Shown: piece after piece, positions 49,531 through 57,517 of the stretch
Position numbering within the stretch: position 1 is the stretch's first letter
How the letters are laid out: every line of letters starts with the position of its first letter
NCBI RefSeq assembly: GCF_014055025.1
Contig: NZ_CP059571.1
Location: 434,001 to 498,000 of the forward strand
Reading direction: 5' to 3'
DNA from: Neisseria bacilliformis
GTDB lineage: Bacteria; Pseudomonadota; Gammaproteobacteria; Burkholderiales; Neisseriaceae
Length of the DNA: 64,000 nucleotides
Program-made: the position numbers and the translations under genes
Notes under the pieces: generated by a model
Told to the model about the DNA's origin: nothing
Seen by the model: the letters and a program-made list of their open reading frames with translations, nothing else
Databases searched by the model: none

Positions 49531-49910
49531 AAAAGCCCCGCCGCAACGCCGCCCTGCCGCCGTTTCCCGCCGCCCGTTTCGACGACGCTCTGCTGCGCCG
49601 CATCGCCGCCACCGCCGACCACGGCGCGGAAGCCGAACGCCACCATGCCGCCCTGCGCCGCATCGTGCGCGAACAAAACGGCCTGATCGACGGCAACAGC
49701 CAAGCCTACTACCCCGCCGACGCGCTCGAACTGTGCGCCCTCGGCCAAGCCGACGGCAACGCCGCCGCCTTCGCCCTCAGCCACCTGCTCATCGTCCGCA
49801 GCGCATTGGCCGAAACCTGCCCGTTCACCCTGCCGCCCAGCCCGCAAGAAACGCTCGATGCCGTCTACCGCGCCGCGCACGAAAACGGGCTGATTGACGA
49901 CAACTGGTAA
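49527..49910 (+). CDS. Small protein of unknown function coupled to bioC
   Basis: A 127-residue soluble protein, not recognised. It overlaps bioC by four bases (ATGA), so translation is probably coupled. The composition is Ala- and Arg-rich; ADALELCALGQADGNAAAFALSHLLIVRSAL suggests a helical bundle. No signal peptide. Its position suggests a role with BioC or merely shared expression. Confidence 0.6.
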   Translation: MKKPRRNAALPPFPAARFDDALLRRIAATADHGAEAERHHAALRRIVREQNGLIDGNSQAYYPADALELCALGQADGNAAAFALSHLLIVRSALAETCPFTLPPSPQETLDAVYRAAHENGLIDDNW

Positions 49911-49913
49911 GCG

Positions 49914-49948
49914 CATTTTTCAGACGGCCTCTGAGGCCGTCTGAAACC
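49914..49948. repeat. Head-to-head DUS pair upstream of the patatin gene
   Basis: TTTCAGACGGCCTCTGAGGC CGTCTGAAA: two DUS share their central bases and form a near-perfect palindrome. Confidence 0.7.
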
Positions 49949-49980
49949 CCGATAAACAAACCCTACCGCAAAGGAAAACC

Positions 49981-50874
49981 ATGAAACCGCACACCCGCCG
50001 CGCCTTCCTCGCCGCCGCAGCCGCCCTCGCCCTTGCCGCCTGCCCGGGCGGCAACACGCCGCAGCCGCAGGTGAAAACCCCGCCACGGCAGAAGCCGCAG
50101 GCCGTGGTCGCCATCGCCCTCGGTGGCGGCGCGTCCAAAGGCTTCGCCCACATCGGCATCCTCAAAGTGCTGAAAGAAAACGGCATTCCCGTGAAAGTGG
50201 TAACCGGCACCAGCGCGGGCGCACTGGTCGGCAGCCTGTACGCCTCCGGCATGTCGCCCGACCGCATGGAGCTGGAAGCCGAAATCCTCGGCAAAACCGA
50301 TTTGGTCGACCTGACCCTCTCCACCAGCGGCTTCATCAAGGGCGACAAGCTGCAAGAGTATGTGAACCGCAAAGTCGGCGGCCGCCCGATCGAGCAGTTC
50401 CCGCTCAAATTCGCCGCCGTCGCCACCGACTTTTCCAGCGGCCGCGCCGTGGCCTTCAACCGGGGCAACGCCGGCCAGGCCGTGCGCGCCTCCGCCGCCA
50501 TCCCCAACGTGTTCCAGCCGGCGGTGATCGGCGGGCGCAGATACGTGGACGGCGGCCTCGTCCAGCCCGTGCCGGTAACCGCCGCGCGGCAGCAGGGCGC
50601 GAACTTCGTCATCGCCGTGGACATCTCCGCCAAGCCCGAAAACGCGCCCGACAAGAGCTTCTTCTCCTACCTCGACCAAACGCTCAACATCATGAACACC
50701 GCCGCGCTCAACAGCGAACTGGGCAAAGCCGACGTGGTGATCAAACCGCGCGTGCAGAACTTCGGCGCGGTGGGCGGCTTCGACCAGAAGGCGCAGGCTA
50801 TCAAAACCGGCGAAGCCGCCGCCCGCGCCGCCCTGCCCGAAATCAAACGCAAACTGGCGGCCTACCGCTATTGA
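49981..50874 (+). CDS. Patatin-like phospholipase lipoprotein (RssA type)
   Basis: A 297-residue envelope lipoprotein. The signal ends in LAAC (C21); its start MKPHTRRAFL is twin-arginine-like but lacks the full motif. The patatin domain has the oxyanion glycine loop GGGASKG (48-54), the nucleophile S78 in GTSAG and the acid D190 in VDGG, forming a Ser-Asp dyad that cleaves phospholipids or lysophospholipids. AAAGGAAAACC precedes the start. A related lipoprotein is common in Neisseria. Confidence 0.9.
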   Translation: MKPHTRRAFLAAAAALALAACPGGNTPQPQVKTPPRQKPQAVVAIALGGGASKGFAHIGILKVLKENGIPVKVVTGTSAGALVGSLYASGMSPDRMELEAEILGKTDLVDLTLSTSGFIKGDKLQEYVNRKVGGRPIEQFPLKFAAVATDFSSGRAVAFNRGNAGQAVRASAAIPNVFQPAVIGGRRYVDGGLVQPVPVTAARQQGANFVIAVDISAKPENAPDKSFFSYLDQTLNIMNTAALNSELGKADVVIKPRVQNFGAVGGFDQKAQAIKTGEAAARAALPEIKRKLAAYRY

Positions 50875-50967
50875 GGCCGTCTGAAAGCCACGAATCCCAA
50901 GCAGGTTGGGCATTGATGCCCGACCTGCAAACCGCAAAACCCGTTTTTCAGACGGCCTAAGGTTAAG

Positions 50968-51034
50968 GCAGGGTGGTATTGACCCACCGTTTGCGGGAAC
51001 GCGCATGATGGTGGTGGGTCAAGACCCACCCTGC
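50968..51034. repeat. REP pair with GGGTGG stem
   Basis: GCAG-GGTGGTATTGACCCACC, a short middle, GGTGGGTCAAGACCCACC-CTGC. Same layout with a different stem. Confidence 0.8.
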
Positions 51035-51135
51035 CGCATTGCGTAGGGTGTGTGGCGCAGCCACGCACGCGTTCCCTGCCGCGCCACGGATGCCGTCTGA
51101 ACGCCAAGAGGCTGTCTGAAAGCCACGAATCCCAA

Positions 51136-51209
51136 GTAGGTCGGGCATTTATGCCCGACTGAAAAACGCCGGCAAATGTAACAACGTCGGGCATAAATGC
51201 CCGACCTAC
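51136..51209. repeat. GTAG-headed REP pair, GTCGGGCAT family
   Basis: GTAG-GTCGGGCATTTATGCCCGAC ... GTCGGGCATAAATGCCCGAC-CTAC, perfectly symmetric. Confidence 0.9.
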
Positions 51210-51334
51210 GAACTCAGGCAGTGTGTGGCGCAAGCCGCGCACGCGGTCTGCCTGCCCAACGCAAGAGGCCGTCTGAAAAAAAACCGTCAAACGTGCCGCC
51301 GCAAAACCCGTCCGCCCAACCGACCGTCAAAACC

Positions 51335-52252
51335 ATGACCCCCGCCGCCCGCAACGTCCTCATCCTCGCCGCCGCCTCCTGCGCCAACCTGCTGCTGCTC
51401 ACCGCCGCCTCGCACGCGCCGTGGTGGGGCGTGCTGCCCACCGCGCTCCTGTTCGCGCTGGCCAACAACACCGTGTTCGCCCTGCTGCACGAATGCGTGC
51501 ACGGCGTGTTCGCGCCAAACCGTCAGGGCAGGGCGGGGCGGCTGAACGAATGGTGCGGGCGTCTGGCGGCGGCGTGGTTTCCCACCGGCCTTGCCGTGCA
51601 GCGCGTGTTCCACCTCACCCACCACCGCAACAACCGTTCGCCCTCCGAGCAGTTCGACATCATCCACGAAGGCGACGTCCTCTGGCTCAAATACGCCCAG
51701 TGGTACGCCATCTACACCGGCGTGTACTGGGCGGTATCCGTCTGCGGCGTGCTGCTCTACGCCCTCACCCCGCGCTTTGTGCGCCGCGCCCTGATCCGCG
51801 CCTTCGGCCGGCGCGGCGGCGTGCAGACCGGTGCGGACGACTACATCGGCGCGCTCGACCGCCTAGGCATGTCCGCCCGCCTCGAAGTGCTCGGCGCGGC
51901 ACTCTGGCAGCTCGCTTGGGCGTGGCTGCTGGGCTGGACATGGACGGGCTGGCTCGCCTGCTACGCCGCCTTCGCTCTGGCGTGGAGCTCGCTGCAATAC
52001 ACCGATCACGCCTTCTCGCCGCTCGACACCCGCAACGGCGCGTGGAACCTCGCCGCGCCGCGCTGGCTGCGGCTGGTGTTCCTCAACTACCACCTGCACC
52101 TCACCCACCACCGCCACCCCGAACTGCCCTGGTACGAACTGCCGCGCCGCGCCGCCCGCGGCCCGCGTTTCCTCGACGTGTGGCTCGCCTGCCTGCGCGG
52201 CCCCCGCCGCCCAGGAGACTTTCCCCGCTTCACCGAGCGCGACATCGTGTAA
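51335..52252 (+). CDS. Membrane fatty acid desaturase-like protein
   Basis: A 305-residue membrane di-iron enzyme. Three histidine boxes are visible: HECVH (52-56), HLTHH (93-97) and HLHLTHH near 253-260, with four to five membrane segments between them. It probably desaturates or hydroxylates a fatty acyl chain or other lipid. The ATG at 51335 lacks a clear Shine-Dalgarno, so an upstream start is possible. It converges with the LysR gene at a DUS hairpin. Confidence 0.85.
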   Translation: MTPAARNVLILAAASCANLLLLTAASHAPWWGVLPTALLFALANNTVFALLHECVHGVFAPNRQGRAGRLNEWCGRLAAAWFPTGLAVQRVFHLTHHRNNRSPSEQFDIIHEGDVLWLKYAQWYAIYTGVYWAVSVCGVLLYALTPRFVRRALIRAFGRRGGVQTGADDYIGALDRLGMSARLEVLGAALWQLAWAWLLGWTWTGWLACYAAFALAWSSLQYTDHAFSPLDTRNGAWNLAAPRWLRLVFLNYHLHLTHHRHPELPWYELPRRAARGPRFLDVWLACLRGPRRPGDFPRFTERDIV

Positions 52253-52304
52253 GGCCGTCTGAAAAACGCTGCCCCGCCGCCGAAAACCCGTTTTTCAGAC
52301 GGCC
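52253..52304. terminator. Bidirectional DUS-pair terminator
   Basis: AGGCCGTCTGAAAAAC and GTTTTTCAGACGGCCT lie exactly between the two convergent genes. T runs on both strands are short. Confidence 0.75.
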
Positions 52305-53195
52305 TTATTCCCCCAGCACCTCTGCCAACGCCCGAAACACCGCCGAATCCGCCCGCCGGCTCGGGTAGTACAGATAATAGCCCTCGTAGCGCATTGCCCA
52401 GTCGGGCAAGAGTTCCGTCCACTCGCCGCGTGCCAGTTCTGCCGCCGCCATGTCGCGCGGCAGCCATGCCAGCCCCAAGCCGGCGTTGACCGCCTGTTTG
52501 ACCAGCGCGTTCCGGTTGCAGACGAATTGTCCGTTGGGCTGGATTTTCAACGGTTTGCCGCTTTGCGGGTCGGCAAATTCCCACGCCAGCGTGTTGGCGA
52601 GCGAGGGCAGGCGCAGGGCGATGCAGGGCAGCGCGGCGAGGTCGGCGGGGGTTTGCGGCGCGGTGATGCCGGCGGCGAAATCGGCGCGCGCCACCACCGC
52701 CATCTGCATATCGGGCGACACGCGCAGGGCGATCATGTCTTTTTCCACAAACTGCCCGAGGCGGATGCCCGCGTCGAAGCGTTCGGCAACGATGTCGGCG
52801 AAGCGGTTGCTGCTGTCCAGTTCCAGCGCGATGTCGGGGTAGCGGCGCATAAATTCGGCGAATTTGTCCCACAGCGCGACGGCGAAGGCGTGTTCGTTGC
52901 CGGTGACTTTCAGGCTACCGCCGAGGGTGTCGCGGAATTGGTTGAGGTTTTCGATTTTCGCGTCCAACTCGGCCAGCAGCGGCGCGATTTGTTGGCGTAA
53001 CGCCTCGCCCGCCACTGTGGTGGACACGCTGCGCGTAGTGCGCTCCAACAGTTTGATTTTCAAGCGTTCTTCAAGTTGGCGCACGGTGTAGCTGAGCGCG
53101 GACTGCGACACGCCGAGCTGCGCGGCGGCGGCGGTGAAACTGCCCGTGTCGGCAATGCGCAGGAACACGCGCAGATCGTTGAGGTTTTGCGGCAT
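52305..53195 (-). CDS. LysR family transcriptional regulator
   Basis: A 296-residue regulator. The N-terminal winged HTH spans about 1-60 (LNDLRVFLRIADTGSFTAAAAQLGVSQSALSYTVRQLEERL), and the effector-binding domain follows. Similar proteins act near quinone reductase or dehydrogenase genes. The start at 53195 is chosen over 53207 because GGAGAGACGA then lies at the right distance. It faces the truncated oxidoreductase at 53309 divergently, whose promoter it may have regulated. Confidence 0.9.
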   Translation of the reverse strand: MPQNLNDLRVFLRIADTGSFTAAAAQLGVSQSALSYTVRQLEERLKIKLLERTTRSVSTTVAGEALRQQIAPLLAELDAKIENLNQFRDTLGGSLKVTGNEHAFAVALWDKFAEFMRRYPDIALELDSSNRFADIVAERFDAGIRLGQFVEKDMIALRVSPDMQMAVVARADFAAGITAPQTPADLAALPCIALRLPSLANTLAWEFADPQSGKPLKIQPNGQFVCNRNALVKQAVNAGLGLAWLPRDMAAAELARGEWTELLPDWAMRYEGYYLYYPSRRADSAVFRALAEVLGE

Positions 53196-53308
53196 TCGTC
53201 TCTCCATTAATCAAATTATTTTATAAAGTCTTGCGAATTTTACCCGCTAATTCTTTTTAATCAAACCGTTTATACTGCCTGCCATGTCATCAACGAGAGG
53301 AACGAAGC

Positions 53309-53572
53309 ATGAAAAACATCTTAATCATCGGCGCAAACGGCTCGCTGGCGCGGGAAGTGGTCGCCGCCGCCGAACGCAATCCCGCGCTGCGCCTGACCAT
53401 GTTCGCCCGCAAAAACGCCGCCCAAACCCACCGCACTTTTGATGGCGACGTGCTGAACGTAGCGGATTTAACGGCGGCGATGGCGGGGCAGGACGTGGTG
53501 TACGTCAACTTGGCGGGCGATTTGGGCGCAATGGGCGCGAACATCGTCGCCGCCATGAAGGGGCTGTACTAG
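53309..53572 (+). pseudogene. NAD(P)-binding oxidoreductase truncated by an IS1016-like element
   Basis: The first 83 codons encode the start of an atypical short-chain dehydrogenase/NmrA-type Rossmann fold (KNILIIGANGSLAREVV, then DGDVLNVADLTAAMAGQDVVYVNLAGDLGAMGANIVAAMK). The frame then enters the insertion element and ends GLY-stop, with the TAG inside the IS inverted repeat. The remaining two thirds are not found beyond the element, so the gene is lost rather than simply interrupted. GAGAGGAACGAAGC precedes the ATG. Confidence 0.85.
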
Positions 53573-54272
53573 ATAAGCCCTAAATTCCACACCACCGACG
53601 CAGCACTTTGAGCTGCTCGGAAGGTGTGCCAAAGTTAAAACGGAACTCGCATTCTTTCAAGAACAGCGGGAAAGATTTTCGGTCGATTCCGTTGTATTTG
53701 CGCAGTACGCGCTTTGCCTGATTCCAAAAATTTTCAATGCCGTTGATGTGGTTCTGCCTGTCGGCAAACAGCTTGCTGTGGTTGATGCGTTGGTGGGTAA
53801 AGCCACTCACATCCAATACGTCATAGCTGCCCAGGCAATCCGTATAGACAATGCTGTCCGGCATGATTTTCTTTGTTATAACAGGCAGTAAGGTTTCTCT
53901 TTTGGCGTTTTCAACCACTACGGTATAGACCTTGCCGCCGCGTTTGAGAATACCGAAAACCGCCGCCTTGCCTGCCGCACCGCGCCCGCGTTTGCCTTTG
54001 CGGTGTCCGCCGAAATAACTCTCGTCCAACTCGACCGAGCCGTTAAAAACCATATCGGCTTCCAACGAGAGATGATGGCTGATGACTACGCGAACCTTGC
54101 GGTAAAACAGCACTGCCGAATTGGGGTGGATGCCCAATAAATCAGCAGCCGAACTGGCGGTAACTTCGAGTACAAAAAACTGGAGCAGTTTCTTTTGAAT
54201 ACTCTTTTTTAGTTTACAACGGGTTATCTTCGTTTTTGCAGTCTAACATGACTGCTTATCTAGTACAGCCCC
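53560..54272. mobile_element. IS1016-like insertion sequence (IS1595 family)
   Basis: 713 bp bounded by 19-base inverted repeats GGGGCTGTACTAGATAAGC (53560-53578) and its complement (54254-54272). The transposase lies on the minus strand. Flanking eight bases differ, so no target duplication remains; a deletion or recombination next to the element is likely, in line with the missing 3' part of the oxidoreductase gene. Confidence 0.9.
53580..54242 (-). CDS. IS1016-like transposase (ISXO2/DDE type), start unclear
   Basis: The open frame carries the whole conserved domain: an N-terminal HTH-like part (KKSIQKKLLQFFVLEVTASSAADLLGIHPNSAV), then ELDESYFGGHRKGKRGRGAAGKAAVFGILKR with the first catalytic acid, VYTDCLGSYDVL and the final HINGIENFWNQAKRVLRKYNGI with E. 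No in-frame ATG exists between the upstream TAG (54243-54245) and the domain; a TTG at 54137 would cut the HTH. Either a rare start is used or the start was lost and the copy is inactive. Confidence 0.8.
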   Translation of the reverse strand, partial: TAKTKITRCKLKKSIQKKLLQFFVLEVTASSAADLLGIHPNSAVLFYRKVRVVISHHLSLEADMVFNGSVELDESYFGGHRKGKRGRGAAGKAAVFGILKRGGKVYTVVVENAKRETLLPVITKKIMPDSIVYTDCLGSYDVLDVSGFTHQRINHSKLFADRQNHINGIENFWNQAKRVLRKYNGIDRKSFPLFLKECEFRFNFGTPSEQLKVLRRWCGI

Positions 54273-54339
54273 TTGTTTTAAGCATTGGGGCAAAAACCGC
54301 CGCTGCGCGATACGGGCGGCAGAGGCCGTCTGAAAACAC

Positions 54340-54375
54340 AAAAAACCGCCCGAAGTGCTGTTTCGGGCGGTTTTC
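54340..54375 (-). terminator. Terminator of the small periplasmic protein gene
   Basis: Minus strand: AACCGCCCGAA, loop, TTCGGGCGGTT followed by TTTTG, fourteen bases after the stop codon. Confidence 0.85.
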
Positions 54376-54388
54376 CGGTTGGGCGGAA

Positions 54389-54757
54389 TCAGTTTTTGTC
54401 CAAGTCCAAATCTGCTTTGTACTCGATGCGGTCGCGGCTTTTGCGTTCGATGGAAATGTCCAGCTCCTGATCGCCGCGTTTGAATTTCAGGTCTGCATCG
54501 TCGTGTTTGATTTCCGACTCGACCACGCGGAAGCCCTTGCTGCGGGCGTGGGCGGTGGCTTTGCGCGCCAGCGCGGGCACGGACGTGCCGCGTGCGGACA
54601 GGCGGGCTTCGTATTCAAACTCGCCGTCGCCCTGGCGGTCGGCCTTCACCGTGTGTGCGCCGGCGGGGCGGTAGATTTCGGCGGGCAGCGGCGCGGCAGT
54701 GGCGGCGGCGGAAAGCAGCGCGAGCGCGGCGGCGAAGAGGGCAGGGGATTTGTTCAT
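54389..54757 (-). CDS. Small periplasmic protein of unknown function
   Basis: A 122-residue exported protein: signal peptide MNKSPALFAAALALLSAAATA, then a charged domain with EYEARLSARGTSVPALARKATAHARSKGF and DQELDISIERKSRDRIEYK. The alternating charged strands suggest a small alpha/beta fold. Not recognised as a named family. The start at 54757 follows GAAAGG. A strong terminator follows. Confidence 0.7.
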   Translation of the reverse strand: MNKSPALFAAALALLSAAATAAPLPAEIYRPAGAHTVKADRQGDGEFEYEARLSARGTSVPALARKATAHARSKGFRVVESEIKHDDADLKFKRGDQELDISIERKSRDRIEYKADLDLDKN

Positions 54758-55356
54758 GTGTCGGCCTTTCTCGGCGGGTGGGAAAGGCACGGATTCTAGG
54801 GGTGCTTATGCGGCAGCGGCAAGCGGGCTGGCGGGTTTTTACCTGTGGGCGCGGTTTGTAAAGACGGCGCGGGTGCGGCGGGCGGAAACGTTTTGAGGCT
54901 GTCTGAAAAACCTTTTCCAACCACACCGAAACCGTATTTTCAGACGGCCTCAAAGCAGCCTGAAAACGCCGCAGGCACGCGGGCAAACCTTGAAGCGGGG
55001 CAAAACTGCCGCCTGTGCGGATGCCGCTATGGGAGGCCGTCTGAAAACGAAGTTTTAATGAAGTTAAAACCCTGCGCAGGCCGGGCGGCAGCGGCGTGTT
55101 TCGTTCGGCAAGTGGTTTTCGCCGCCCTTTCAGACGGCCTGAAACCAAACCATTGCAGCGGGTAAAGATTCGAAAGCGGGTGCAAAGGTGGGTTAGCTTT
55201 CCTTTACGGAATTGAAAAAAATCATTGTTTTCAACGGATTAAGTTTTTCAGACGGCCTTGGCCGCCCGCGCCGCCGGTATCCGCCCCGCCGCCGCGCTCC
55301 TATAATCGGCCTGCCTGCCGCGTGGCGGGTGTTTCCCAACCCTTAGGAGAATTGCC
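54758..55356. other. Spacer with scattered uptake sequences
   Basis: About 600 bases with DUS at about 54936, 55034, 55126 and 55246, a degenerate one near 54897 and a Kingella-type AGCAGCCTGAA near 54956. No REP pair and no convincing gene. The last 150 bases hold a likely promoter for the next gene (TATAAT at 55301-55306). Confidence 0.6.
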
Positions 55357-56157
55357 ATGAACAAAATCATCGTAGCCGTATTCAACCAAGAAACCGAGGC
55401 CGCCAAGCTGCTGAACAGCCTGTCGGAGCTGCACCGCGACGGCCGCATCAGCGTGTACGGCACCACCGTGTTCGCCAAAGACGCCGACGGCAAAATCAGC
55501 GTGAAACAGCTCGACGGCGGCAGCGGCGCGGCCACCCTTACCGGCCTGCTGTTCGGCGGCCTGGTCGGCGCGCTGGCCGGCCCCGTCGGCCTCTTGGCGG
55601 GCATGGCTCTGGGCGGCCTCGGCGGCTCGCTGGTGGATTTGGAAGACGCGGGCATCGACGCGCGTTTCGCCGACGAAGTGGCCAAAGTGCTCACCCCGGG
55701 CAAAGTGGCGGTTTTGGCCGACATCCAAGAAGAATGGACCGCCCCGCTGGATGAGGCCGTTGCCGCCGCAGGCGGGCTGCTCTACCGCCGCAACAAGGCC
55801 GACATCGCCGACATCCAGTGGCAGCGCGACCTGGCCGCCTACAATGCCGAGCTGGACGCGCTGGAAGCCGAGTTGAAAACCGCCGCCGCCGAAGACAAAG
55901 CCAAGCTGCAACAGCACATTGCCGACGTCAAACAGAAAATCGCCGACACCCAGAGCGCGTGGCAGGGCAAATGGGAAAAAACCAAACAGGATGCCGAGGC
56001 CAAACTCAAAACCTTGCAGGCACAGCGCGAAGCCGCGTCTGCCGAACGCAAAGCCAAAATCGACGCGCGCATCGACGCGGTGAAAGCCGATTTGGCCGAA
56101 CGTGGCAGTAAGCTGGAAAAAGCGGGCGAGCTGGTGAAAGAAGCCTTGAAAAAATAA
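55357..56157 (+). CDS. DUF1269 protein with coiled-coil tail
   Basis: A 266-residue protein. The first 150 residues match the DUF1269 pattern: KIIVAVFNQETEAAKLLNSL, VKQLDGGSGAATLTGLLFGGLVGALAGPVGLLAGMALGG (a Gly/Ala-rich hydrophobic segment at about 60-92) and AVLADIQEEWTAPLDEA. Residues about 165-266 are Lys/Glu/Ala-rich heptads forming a long coiled coil. The function is unknown; such proteins may act as stress-related membrane-associated factors. AGGAGAATTGCC supports the start. Confidence 0.8.
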   Translation: MNKIIVAVFNQETEAAKLLNSLSELHRDGRISVYGTTVFAKDADGKISVKQLDGGSGAATLTGLLFGGLVGALAGPVGLLAGMALGGLGGSLVDLEDAGIDARFADEVAKVLTPGKVAVLADIQEEWTAPLDEAVAAAGGLLYRRNKADIADIQWQRDLAAYNAELDALEAELKTAAAEDKAKLQQHIADVKQKIADTQSAWQGKWEKTKQDAEAKLKTLQAQREAASAERKAKIDARIDAVKADLAERGSKLEKAGELVKEALKK

Positions 56158-56180
56158 ACGGTTGAATGCTTGCTTGGCAA

Positions 56181-56238
56181 AGAGGCCGTCTGAAAGTAGG
56201 TTTTAACTTCGTTGAAACTTCGCTTTCAGACGGCCTTT
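56181..56238. terminator. DUS pair with GTTGAAACTTCG filler between convergent genes
   Basis: AGGCCGTCTGAAAG...CTTTCAGACGGCCT with the inner words AACTTCGTTGAAACTTCG. The same module returns at 56611-56664 and partly at 3207-3238. Confidence 0.7.
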
Positions 56239-56468
56239 CAGCCCTCCACGCTCGCGGCCACCAGTTTTGCCACCAGCGGGCGCACGGCCAGCAGGCTGGC
56301 GAAGGCCACCGGCCAGGTAATCAGGTAGGACTTCGCCAGCCGCAGCGGATGGCCCGCGTCCAGCCCCGTGTTGAGCGCGACCAGCACGCCGCTGACAATC
56401 AGCACCATCACCGCCGAGGCGTAAAAGGAAAACATTACGCCTGCGTATTTTTTCGGCAGTTTTTTCAT
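56238..56468 (-). CDS. DUF2798 small membrane protein
   Basis: A 76-residue inner-membrane protein with two helices. KKLPKKYAGVMFSFYASAVMVLIVSGVLVALN and LRLAKSYLITWPVAFASLLAVRPLVAKLVA match the DUF2798 pattern of two-helix proteins. Function unknown. GGAAGGGACGCG precedes the ATG. Confidence 0.8.
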   Translation of the reverse strand: MKKLPKKYAGVMFSFYASAVMVLIVSGVLVALNTGLDAGHPLRLAKSYLITWPVAFASLLAVRPLVAKLVAASVEG

Positions 56469-56856
56469 CGCGTCCCTTCCAGACAAAACAAAACGGCAGT
56501 TTAACCCGTGCGCAAAACGGTTAAAATACGAAAAACCGTCCGCATCCGGCGACAAACGCACAATCAGGCCGCCTGAAAACGCCGCCCAAAGCAGCCTGAA
56601 AATACAGAAAAGGCCGTCTGAAAAACGGTTTTTAACTTCGTTGAAGCTTCGCTTTCAGACGGCCTGTCGCCGGGGAAAAGCAGCCTGAAACCTTTGTTTC
56701 CGGTTTTCAGGCTGCATCCTTCGCAAAATCTCGGGCATTTTCAAACCGCGTGCGTGGCAGAGCCGCACACCCTACCGAGTCCGTAGGTCGGGCATTGATG
56801 CCCGACAAAGACAGACACGGGCGGATTTTAAAAAACGTCGGGCATCAATGCCCGAC
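56469..56856. other. Repeat spacer upstream of DUF2798 and downstream of the Sel1 gene
   Basis: Contains Kingella-type AGCAGCCTGAA sites, a DUS pair (56611-56664), a hairpin of AGCAGCCTGAAACC (56681-56716), a half GTGCGTGG REP (about 56742-56775) and the start of the REP pair at 56783. Confidence 0.7.
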
Positions 56857-56860
56857 CTAC
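56783..56860. repeat. GTAG-headed REP pair, GTCGGGCAT family
   Basis: GTAG-GTCGGGCATTGATGCCCGAC ... GTCGGGCATCAATGCCCGAC-CTAC. On the minus strand the GTAG head supplies the TAG stop of the Sel1 gene. Confidence 0.9.
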
Positions 56861-57443
56861 TGCGCCGCGCCCAGCCGTGCCAGTGCGGCTTCGGCGGCGG
56901 TTTTCACGTCGGCATCGCCTGCGGCGGTGGCTTTGCGGTACCACGATACGGTGGTGTCGCGCGAGGCGGGCATGCCTTCGCCTTTTTCGTACATTGCGCC
57001 CAGTGCGTTCATGGCGGGGCGGCGATGTGGTCGCCGCGTTGGGCGGAGATCTGGTACCAGTGCAGGGCTTGGGCGTAGTTTTGCGCGGTACCGGCGCCGT
57101 GTTCGTAGCACCAGCCCAGCCAGTATTGCGAGGTGATGTCGCCTTTGGCGGCGGCGGTTTGGAATTGGGCGAAGGCGCGGGCGGGGTCTTTGGATAGGCC
57201 GCTGCCGTTGAGGTACATCAGGCCGATGTAGCGCGGGGCTTTGAGGTTGCCCATGGCGGCGGACTGTTTGAACAGCGGCAGGGCGGCGGCGTAGTCGCCT
57301 TGCTGGTAGAGGGCGACGCCTTGATTGAGGATGGTGCGCGACTGCTCGAAGGCGGGGCTGCCCGGGTCGGGGTCGGGGGCGGTGCAGGCGGCCAGCAGGG
57401 AGGATACGGCTGCGGCAGCTATGATGGCTGACGGTTTGTCCAT
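56857..57443 (-). pseudogene. Sel1-repeat lipoprotein, frameshifted
   Basis: The gene opens with a signal peptide and lipobox LLAAC (C20), then Sel1/TPR-like repeats (GVALYQQGDYAAALPLFKQSAAMG, APRYIGLMYLNGSGLSKDPARAFAQFQTAAAKG, SQYWLGWCYEHGAGTAQNYAQALHWYQISAQRG). At about 57010-57020 the frame runs to a premature stop (AAPP-stop), while another frame continues the expected MNALGAMYEKGEGMPASRDTTVSWYRKATAAG to 56857. The break lies in GCCGCCCCGCC, compatible with a five-base duplication. It may be a true pseudogene or a sequencing error. The outer stop lies in a REP head. Confidence 0.8.
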
Positions 57444-57517
57444 TGCGGTGTCCTGTCTGCGGTTGGCGGAAGCGGCATTGTACGGGCAAAACGGGGAGGC
57501 CGTCTGAAAAGCGGGTT

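Larger units (their letters stand above)
50875..51334. other. Dense REP cluster between patatin and desaturase genes
   Basis: In 460 bases: a half GTTGGGCAT REP (50901-50928), DUS, a GGGTGG REP pair (50968-51034), a half GTAGGGTGTG REP (from 51042), a GTCGGGCAT pair (51136-51209), another half REP (51214-51252) and a DUS. All four REP types of the window meet here. No gene is seen. Confidence 0.8.

Noticed and set aside
52305-54272. Complete LysR-regulated dehydrogenase operon
   Set aside because: The dehydrogenase is truncated by the IS1016-like element and no second structural gene follows.
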